Source: Actinomycetes bacterium
GTDB taxonomy: Bacteria > Actinomycetota > Actinomycetes > Actinomycetales > Cellulomonadaceae
Reading direction: 5' to 3'
Length of the DNA: 10,402 nt
Assembly: GCA_021793115.1 (NCBI GenBank)
Contig: JAJYTJ010000130.1
Location: 1-10,402, forward strand
Shown: one piece after another, positions 6,654 through 10,402 of the stretch
Position numbering within the stretch: the first letter of the stretch is position 1
How the letters are laid out: the number at the start of each line of letters is the position of its first letter
Position numbers and translations under genes: made by a program
Notes under the pieces: model-generated
The model's database searches: none
The model's input: only the letters and a program-made list of their open reading frames with translations
Told to the model about the DNA's origin: nothing

Positions 6654-6663
6654 GCGGTCACGG

Positions 6664-6682
6664 TAACCTGACGCGCGGGAGG
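6664..6682 (+). promoter_or_regulatory. Likely -10 element and ribosome binding site of the DUF3017 gene
   Basis: TAACCT at 6664-6669 fits the actinobacterial TANNNT -10, and GGGAGG at 6677-6682 is a clear Shine-Dalgarno sequence 4 nt before the ATG at 6687. If the -10 is real the 5' leader is only about 10 nt. The same bases read CAGGTT on the other strand and could help drive the divergent flavoprotein gene. Promoter confidence is low, ribosome binding site confidence high. Confidence 0.4.
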
Positions 6683-6686
6683 CGTG

Positions 6687-6953
6687 ATGGGTGAGGGTCG
6701 GCGCGACGCGTCGTACTGGGTCGTCGCGGCCGGCGTCACCGCCGCCGTCGTCGTCGGGCTGCTGAGCGACGCCCGCGTCGGCGCCTACGTGCTGGCGGCC
6801 GTCCTCGGCGCCGCCGCGGCGGTGCGAGGCCTGCGGCCGGAGCCCGGGCCGGCCGCGATCGGGGGCCGGGCCCGCTGGCTGGACGTCACGCTGCTGGCGG
6901 CCCTCGCGATCGCCCTCGCCGTGCTGGCGCTCATCGTCCCCGGGCAGGCCTGA
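6687..6953 (+). CDS. DUF3017 small membrane protein
   Basis: An 88-aa protein with three hydrophobic segments (about residues 10-27, 33-47 and 65-85) and a short Arg/Pro loop RGLRPEPG before the third. Size, three-helix layout and the 'VLAAVLGAAAAVRGL' and 'ARWLDVTLLAALAIALAVLALIVP' stretches fit DUF3017, an actinobacterial family found near purH and mdh. Its function is not known. ATG 6687 is preferred over GTG 6684 because GGGAGG at 6677-6682 is 4 nt away from the former and only 1 nt from the latter. It is the only gene of its neighbourhood on plus, flanked by the divergent flavoprotein and the converging purH. Two hairpin repeats follow its stop codon. Confidence 0.8.
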   Translation: MGEGRRDASYWVVAAGVTAAVVVGLLSDARVGAYVLAAVLGAAAAVRGLRPEPGPAAIGGRARWLDVTLLAALAIALAVLALIVPGQA

Positions 6954-6992
6954 CGGCAGCACGGCCGGCCCCGGGGCGCCAGAACGGACCCC

Positions 6993-7049
6993 GGGGTGGA
7001 ACGAACCTGCCGACTCGCACGGCGAGTCGCAGCGTGTCCGTTCCACCCC
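6993..7049. repeat. Hairpin repeat copy 1 (between DUF3017 and purH)
   Basis: An outer 11-bp perfect inverted repeat, GGGGTGGAACG (6993-7003) with CGTTCCACCCC (7039-7049), encloses an inner 8-bp hairpin CGACTCGC (7011-7018), loop ACG, GCGAGTCG (7022-7029). The 7-nt and 9-nt linkers between outer and inner stems do not pair. The core 6996-7046 recurs at 7070-7120 with 46 of 51 positions identical. It lies 40 nt past the DUF3017 stop. It could act as a terminator for both converging genes or be a dispersed palindromic repeat of the genome. Confidence 0.85.
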
Positions 7050-7067
7050 CTTGGGGCCGGCAGAACT

Positions 7068-7124
7068 CGGTGGAACGAAGAGGCCCGCTCGCACGGCGAG
7101 TCGCAGCGTGTCCGTTCCACTCGG
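7068..7124. repeat. Hairpin repeat copy 2 (just after the purH stop codon)
   Basis: The outer arms GTGGAACG (7070-7077) and CGTTCCAC (7113-7120) pair perfectly. The inner hairpin CTCGC (7088-7092), ACG, GCGAG (7096-7100) is shorter than in copy 1 because the left linker and the adjoining base of the inner stem differ. The five differences from copy 1 all fall in the eight positions 7080-7087; the 33 bases from 7088 to 7120 are identical. It ends 5 nt before the purH stop codon (7126-7128), so it would be the first structure transcribed after purH. Both copies are preceded by a short CAGAAC. Confidence 0.85.
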
Positions 7125-7125
7125 G

Positions 7126-8751
7126 TCAGTGGAAGAAGTGGCGGGTGCCGGTGAGGTAGAGCGTCACACCGGCGGTGCGGGCCGCCGCGACGACCTCCTC
7201 GTCGCGCACCGAGCCGCCCGGCTGGACCACGGCCCTGACGCCCGCCGCGAGCAGCACCTCAAGCCCGTCGGCGAAGGGGAAGAAGGCGTCCGACGCCGCG
7301 ACCGAGCCCAGCGCCCGCTCCTGGCCGGCGCGCTCCACCGCGAGCCGGCACGAGTCCACGCGGTTGACCTGGCCCATGCCGACGCCCACCGACGCGCCGT
7401 CCTTGGCCAGGAGGATCGCGTTCGACTTCACCGACCGCACCGCGCGCCACGCGAACCGCAGGTCCGCCAGCGTCGCCTCGTCCGCCGGCTCGCCCGCCGC
7501 CAGGGTCCACGTCGCGGGGTCGTCGCCGGGCGCGTCGATCGCGTCGACGTCCTGCAGCAGCAGTCCGCCGCTGATCTCGCGCGTCGCCAGGCCCGCGGCC
7601 GGCGGCGTGCCGACGACGAGCAGCCGCACGTTCTTCTTCTTCACCAGGACCTCGAGCGCGTCGTCGTCGAACCCCGGTGCGACGACGACCTCGGTGAAGA
7701 TCGGCGCGATCTGCTCGGCGGCCGCCCGCGTGATGGGCCGGTTGGCCGCGATGACCCCGCCGTACGCGGACACCGGGTCGCAGGCGTGCGCCTTCGCGTG
7801 CGCGTCGGCGACGTCCGTCCCCACGGCGATGCCGCACGGGTTGGCGTGCTTGACGACCGCGACCGTCGGCACGTCGCCCTGGTCGTGCGCGGCGCGCCAC
7901 GCGGCGTCGGCGTCGACGTAGTTGTTGTAGCTCATGGCCTTGCCATGCAGCTGGGTGGCCTGCGCCAGGCCCTCCGGGCCGTCGCCGTCGGTGTAGAGCG
8001 CGGCGCGCTGGTGGGGGTTCTCGCCGTAGCGCAGCACCGCCGCGCGGTCCCACGTGGCGCCGATCCAGGCGGGGAAGCCCGTGTGCTCGCCGTCGACCTC
8101 GTCCGTGGTGGTCGCAACGCTGCCCATCCAGGACGCGACCGCCACGTCGTACGTCGCGGTGTGGACGAACGCCTGCGCGGCCAGCCGGGTGCGCTGGGCC
8201 AGCGTGAAGCCGCCGGCCGCGACCGCGGCGACGACCTCGTCGTACGACGACGGGTCGACGACCACGGCGACGCTCGGGTGGTTCTTGGCGGCCGCGCGCA
8301 CCATGGACGGCCCGCCGATGTCGATCTGCTCGACGCACTCGTCGACCCCCGCGCCGGACGCCACGGTCGCGGCGAACGGGTAGAGGTTGACCACGACCAG
8401 CTCGAACGGCGCGACGCCCAGCTCGGCGAGCTGCGCCAGGTGCTCGGGCCGCCGCGTGTCGGCGAGGATGCCCGCGTGCACCCGGGGGTGGAGCGTCTTC
8501 ACGCGCCCGTCGAGGCACTCGGGGAAGCCCGTCAGCTCCTCGACGCGCGTCACCGGCACGCCCACGGCCGCGATGCGCGCGGCGGTCGAGCCGGTCGAGA
8601 CGAGCTCCACGCCGGCGGCGTGCAGCGCGGTCGCGAGCTCGGCGAGCCCGGTCTTGTCGTAGACCGAGACGAGCGCGCGGCGGACGGGGCGGCGACCCTC
8701 GGGGTCGGCGTCGGCGGGTGCGGCGGCGGGGGGAAGCGAGGCGTGCGACAC
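7126..8751 (-). CDS. purH: Bifunctional AICAR transformylase / IMP cyclohydrolase
   Basis: A 541-aa cytosolic enzyme for the last two steps of IMP synthesis: formylation of AICAR with 10-formyl-THF, then ring closure. The N-terminal MGS-like cyclohydrolase domain shows SVYDKTG (residues 29-35), STGSTA (52-57) and [13 protein letters not shown] (82-94). The transformylase domain shows [11 protein letters not shown] (240-250), GKAMSYNN (270-277), the catalytic Lys-His pair in KHANPCG (301-307), [10 protein letters not shown] and, near the end, [10 protein letters not shown] and [11 protein letters not shown]. The start is GTG at 8751 with AGGAG at 8759-8763, 7 nt upstream; about 24 extra residues precede the first domain. 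A ZTP riboswitch sits directly in front, so expression should rise when 10-formyl-THF is short and ZMP/ZTP accumulates. purN lies upstream. Confidence 0.97.
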   Translation of the reverse strand: MSHASLPPAAAPADADPEGRRPVRRALVSVYDKTGLAELATALHAAGVELVSTGSTAARIAAVGVPVTRVEELTGFPECLDGRVKTLHPRVHAGILADTRRPEHLAQLAELGVAPFELVVVNLYPFAATVASGAGVDECVEQIDIGGPSMVRAAAKNHPSVAVVVDPSSYDEVVAAVAAGGFTLAQRTRLAAQAFVHTATYDVAVASWMGSVATTTDEVDGEHTGFPAWIGATWDRAAVLRYGENPHQRAALYTDGDGPEGLAQATQLHGKAMSYNNYVDADAAWRAAHDQGDVPTVAVVKHANPCGIAVGTDVADAHAKAHACDPVSAYGGVIAANRPITRAAAEQIAPIFTEVVVAPGFDDDALEVLVKKKNVRLLVVGTPPAAGLATREISGGLLLQDVDAIDAPGDDPATWTLAAGEPADEATLADLRFAWRAVRSVKSNAILLAKDGASVGVGMGQVNRVDSCRLAVERAGQERALGSVAASDAFFPFADGLEVLLAAGVRAVVQPGGSVRDEEVVAAARTAGVTLYLTGTRHFFH

Positions 8752-8802
8752 GGGGCGGCTCCTGGGTCGTGCGCACCGGCGGGTGCGCGGTGACGGTCCC
8801 AG
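8752..8802 (-). promoter_or_regulatory. Expression platform of the purH riboswitch
   Basis: Between aptamer and start codon lie a perfect 7-bp hairpin, GCGCACC / GGTGCGC (arms 8771-8777 and 8782-8788, 4-nt loop), and the Shine-Dalgarno sequence. The minus-strand bases CCCAGGAG (8759-8766) contain the Shine-Dalgarno, and CCUGGG occurs twice upstream, at 8806-8811 within the aptamer's 3' hairpin and at 8798-8803 next to it. Either could pair with CCCAGG and hide the ribosome site. No U-run follows the hairpin, so translational control is favoured over termination (inference). Confidence 0.6.
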
Positions 8803-8882
8803 GCACCCAGGCGTCCGGTGCGTTGTCGGGTGGTGCTCGGCCGCTCCCCGGTGGTCAGTCCCACCTCACGCCAGTCACGACC
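8803..8882 (-). ncRNA. ZTP (pfl-motif) riboswitch aptamer
   Basis: Read on minus, the element has every part of the ZTP/ZMP aptamer. P1 is GGUCG (8878-8882) with CGGCC (8839-8843). Next comes the conserved CGUGACUGGCG block (down to 8869). P2 is GGUGG (8861-8865) with CCACC (8850-8854), followed by the conserved GGGGAGC. After a variable linker P3 is GCACC (8817-8821) with GGUGC (8803-8807), whose loop carries CGCC (8810-8813); this pairs with GGCG (8869-8872) as the pseudoknot, and the conserved GCCUGGG is present. Its position in front of purH matches known pfl RNAs. Binding of ZMP/ZTP, which signals 10-formyl-THF shortage, is known for the family to turn on downstream genes. Confidence 0.95.
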
Positions 8883-8888
8883 GGTGCC

Positions 8889-8894
8889 ATCCTA
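8889..8894 (-). promoter_or_regulatory. Putative purH -10 element overlapping the purN stop codon
   Basis: TAGGAT on minus fits the TANNNT -10 pattern. Its first three bases are the purN stop codon TAG. A start of transcription 7 nt past its end would be G8882, exactly the first base of riboswitch stem P1. No TTGACA-like -35 is visible. The positional agreement is the main support. Confidence 0.45.
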
Positions 8895-9539
8895 ACCGGC
8901 GCCGACGACGGCCTTCCTGCCCTCGACGGTCAGGCCGTGCCGCAGGATCCGGCCGACGACGTCGACGAGCAGGTCCCGCTCGGCGACCTTGATGCGCTCG
9001 TGCAGGCTCGCCTCGTCATCGTCGTCCGCGACCGGCACCGCCGCCTGGGCGACGATCGGCCCGGAGTCGACGCCGGAGTCGACGACGATGACCGAGCAGC
9101 CCGTCACCTTGACGCCGTGGGCCAGTGCGTCGCGCACCGCGTGCGCACCCGGGAACGCCGGGAGCAGCGCCGGGTGCGTGTTGACCGTCCGCCCGCCGAA
9201 CGCGGCGAGGAACTCCGACCCGACGAGCCGCATGAACCCCGCCATGACGACGAGGTCAGGGCGGAACGCCGCGACCGCGGCCGTCAGCGCCCGGTCCCAG
9301 GCGGCCCGGTCGGGGAAGTCGGCGAGCCGCACCGTGGCCCGCGCCACGCCCGCCGCCTCGGCCCGTGCGAGGGCGCCGGCGTCGGGCCGGTCCGTCACCA
9401 CGCCGACGACGCGACCGCCGAACCCCTCGTCGTCGTGCGCGGCGAGCAGCGCACCGAGGAGGGAGCCCGCGCCGGAGGCGAGCACGACGACACGGCCGGA
9501 CGCGCGGGTGGGCGGCTGCGGCGGCGGGGCGGGCGGCAC
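8892..9539 (-). CDS. purN: Phosphoribosylglycinamide formyltransferase
   Basis: A 215-aa cytosolic enzyme, third step of purine synthesis: it transfers the formyl group of 10-formyl-THF to GAR. Motifs are the phosphate-binding ASGAGSLLGALL (residues 21-32), VMAGFMRLVGSEF (98-110), the catalytic Asn120 and His122 in NTHPALLPAFPG (120-131), and catalytic Asp158 in DSGVDSGPIVAQ. Compared with relatives, the histidine usual in the 'S-V-H' strand is Ile151, and the usual Asn of the 'GSN' loop is Leu. About 14 Pro/Ala-rich residues precede the first strand. The GTG at 9539 may be leaderless, because TAGGGT (9546-9551) lies 6 nt upstream. purH follows after a 140-nt gap that holds a ZTP riboswitch; a divergent gene starts 64 nt away. 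Confidence 0.95.
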   Translation of the reverse strand: MPPAPPPQPPTRASGRVVVLASGAGSLLGALLAAHDDEGFGGRVVGVVTDRPDAGALARAEAAGVARATVRLADFPDRAAWDRALTAAVAAFRPDLVVMAGFMRLVGSEFLAAFGGRTVNTHPALLPAFPGAHAVRDALAHGVKVTGCSVIVVDSGVDSGPIVAQAAVPVADDDDEASLHERIKVAERDLLVDVVGRILRHGLTVEGRKAVVGAG

Positions 9540-9545
9540 GCCCCG

Positions 9546-9551
9546 ACCCTA
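9546..9551 (-). promoter_or_regulatory. Putative -10 of a leaderless purN transcript
   Basis: TAGGGT on minus fits TANNNT and ends 7 nt before the GTG start of purN, the spacing expected if transcription starts at the G of that codon. Leaderless mRNAs are common in actinobacteria. No strong Shine-Dalgarno competes, but no clear -35 is visible either. Confidence 0.4.
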
Positions 9552-9603
9552 ACCGGGCCGGGGCAGGTCGTGGCCACCCGGCCGCCTGGCGGAGAATGGG
9601 TCG

Positions 9604-10215
9604 GTGAGCAACCCGTACGCCCCGCCGGAGGACCGCCCGCGTGAGGCGCCGCCCGCCGACGGCACGGCGCCGGGCGCCGGGCCGGGCCCCACCCCGCCCC
9701 CGACGGGACCCTGGGGTGGGGACCCCACCCCGCACCTCCCGGGACCGTGGGGGGCGCCCAGCGGGACCGGCCAGTCGCCCGAGGGGGTCCCCTACGAGCG
9801 GCGGCCCGGCGCACCCGCCGGTCCACCCCCCGACCCCGCGGACGTGCTACGCGTCGCGGTGCTCCTGCGGTGGACGGCGCTGCTCGTGCTCGTCACCGTC
9901 ATCGGCGACCTCTTCGTGTTCCCCTGGTTCCTCGCGGCGGGTGTGGTCGGCGTCGTCGCGCTGGTCGTCGGCACGCGGGCCGTGACGCTCGCCGCGCGCA
10001 CCCGGCAGCGGGCGCCGCGCACGGTGCTGGCGCTGCTCGTCGTCGTCGCGCTGCTCGGCCTGACCCGGCCGGCGACCGCGCTGCTCACGTGGGACGCCGA
10101 GTCGTCCTACGCCCGCTGCCAGGCGTCGGCGATCACGGTGCAGGCGCAGAACGCCTGCCTCACCGAGTACCGGCAGGCTCTCGATGCTCGGTTGGCGACG
10201 CTGAAGACTCCGTGA
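9604..10215 (+). CDS. Hypothetical proline-rich membrane protein
   Basis: A 203-aa protein I do not recognise beyond its architecture. Residues 1-79 are a Pro/Gly-rich, low-complexity cytoplasmic-type tail (MSNPYAPPEDRPRE...) with a 12-residue internal repeat: PTPPPTGPWGGD followed by PTPHLPGPWGAP. Three hydrophobic segments follow (about 88-105, 107-125 and 139-157), with basic TRAVTLAARTRQRAPR between the second and third. The last 40 residues (WDAESSYARCQASAITVQAQNACLTEYRQAL) form a small polar domain with two cysteines that could form a disulfide if outside the cell. The GTG start has GGAG 9 nt upstream (9591-9594). It diverges from purN and its 3' end overlaps the converging membrane-protein gene by 56 nt. 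Composition is consistent with a real coding frame, not a shadow. Confidence 0.75.
   Translation: MSNPYAPPEDRPREAPPADGTAPGAGPGPTPPPTGPWGGDPTPHLPGPWGAPSGTGQSPEGVPYERRPGAPAGPPPDPADVLRVAVLLRWTALLVLVTVIGDLFVFPWFLAAGVVGVVALVVGTRAVTLAARTRQRAPRTVLALLVVVALLGLTRPATALLTWDAESSYARCQASAITVQAQNACLTEYRQALDARLATLKTP
9713..9731. repeat. Perfect 9-bp palindrome inside the proline-rich coding region
   Basis: GGGGTGGGG (9713-9721), one central A, CCCCACCCC (9723-9731). The right arm plus the next G also recurs as a direct repeat: CCCCACCCCG at 9687-9696 and 9723-9732, 36 nt apart, matching the 12-residue protein repeat. Probably a by-product of repeat duplication in a Pro/Gly-coding stretch. Confidence 0.6.
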
Positions 10216-10402
10216 CGTCGGTGGCCGGACGGTGCACCCCGCGCCGGACGGCCGCCCGCACGGCCGTGCGCACCACCCGGTCGGCCGGCAGCGCCACCGC
10301 CGCGGCCCCGAGGGCCACCCCGGCCGCGGCGAGACCCGCGACCGCCCACACCGCGGCGCCGACGGCGACCATCCGGCCGGTCCCGGCCGCACCACCCGCC
10401 GC
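10160..10402 (-). CDS. Membrane protein C-terminus, probably DUF6350 / PerM family (partial)
   Basis: The frame is open from the right edge and gives 80 C-terminal residues. They begin AAGGAAGTGRMVAVGAAVWA, form one hydrophobic helix (about residues 12-37 of the fragment), then a basic amphipathic stretch (VVRTAVRAAVRR) and a polar tail. A 'G-x-G-R-M-x-x-V-G' turn before a last helix, together with placement upstream of purN on the same strand, fits the many-helix DUF6350 family that commonly neighbours purN in actinobacteria. That family has been linked to cell division under the name PerM. The fragment is too short for certainty. Its last 56 nt overlap the converging gene ending at 10215. 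Confidence 0.55.
   Translation of the reverse strand, partial: AAGGAAGTGRMVAVGAAVWAVAGLAAAGVALGAAAVALPADRVVRTAVRAAVRRGVHRPATDVTESSASPTEHREPAGTR

Noticed and set aside
6964..7125. A CRISPR array or att site in the repeat region
   Set aside because: Only two copies, palindromic throughout, no regular spacers, and no cas, integrase or tRNA gene nearby.
7051..8793. A 580-aa plus-strand frame opposite purH
   Set aside because: Antisense of purH with Arg/His/Val/Asp-rich low complexity and no initiation signal.
8718..9644. A 308-aa plus-strand frame opposite purN
   Set aside because: It covers the riboswitch and the antisense of purN and has no recognisable domain.
1..10402. A new defence, mobile or biosynthetic system
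   Set aside because: All recognisable genes are metabolic, transport or conserved small proteins with uniform composition; no gene set suggests a novel multi-gene system.

Overview
The window is very GC-rich (my eye puts it above 70%), with strong G/C third-position bias, GTG starts and the gene neighbours purN-purH and icd-mdh. It reads as a chromosomal segment of a high-GC actinobacterium, most plausibly Cellulomonas or a close relative in Micrococcales. The genus is an inference from gene content and style, not from a marker gene. It looks like a housekeeping region: I see no mobile element, CRISPR array, tRNA or rRNA, and no defence or biosynthetic cluster. No stretch without a gene exceeds 300 bases; the longest is 1340-1615, the control region of the sugar transporter.

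Layout. On the minus strand at the left edge (1-1339) is the start of a ChvE-type multiple-monosaccharide ABC transporter operon: a lipoprotein binding protein followed by the first 26 codons of the ATPase, with a 15-bp perfect stem-loop between them. Its upstream region carries two lacO-like operators 21 bp apart and two GC hairpins. Next, also on minus, are a DUF167 protein (1616-1915), malate dehydrogenase (2037-3026) and NADP isocitrate dehydrogenase (3063-4280). The last two form an icd-mdh TCA-cycle pair. Diverging from icd is an aquaporin on plus (4424-5371). It meets head-to-head an FAD/NAD(P) ferredoxin-reductase-like flavoprotein on minus (5382-6653), which in turn diverges from a small DUF3017 membrane protein on plus (6687-6953).

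Between DUF3017 and purH lies a 172-nt gap holding two near-identical hairpin repeats (46 of 51 positions the same). Then come purH (7126-8751) and purN (8892-9539) on minus, steps of de novo IMP synthesis. The 140-nt purN-purH gap contains a well-formed ZTP (pfl) riboswitch. ZTP/ZMP signals shortage of 10-formyl-THF, the co-substrate of both PurN and the transformylase half of PurH, so the regulatory logic fits. Diverging from purN is a proline-rich membrane protein of unknown function (9604-10215). The right edge holds the C-terminal end of a membrane protein on minus, probably the DUF6350/PerM family commonly found beside purN in actinobacteria.

I did not find a wholly new system. The points most worth checking are the tandem hairpin repeat, the complete ZTP riboswitch whose predicted first base coincides with a promoter overlapping the purN stop codon, the tandem lacO-like operators of the sugar transporter, and the unusual selectivity filter predicted for the aquaporin.
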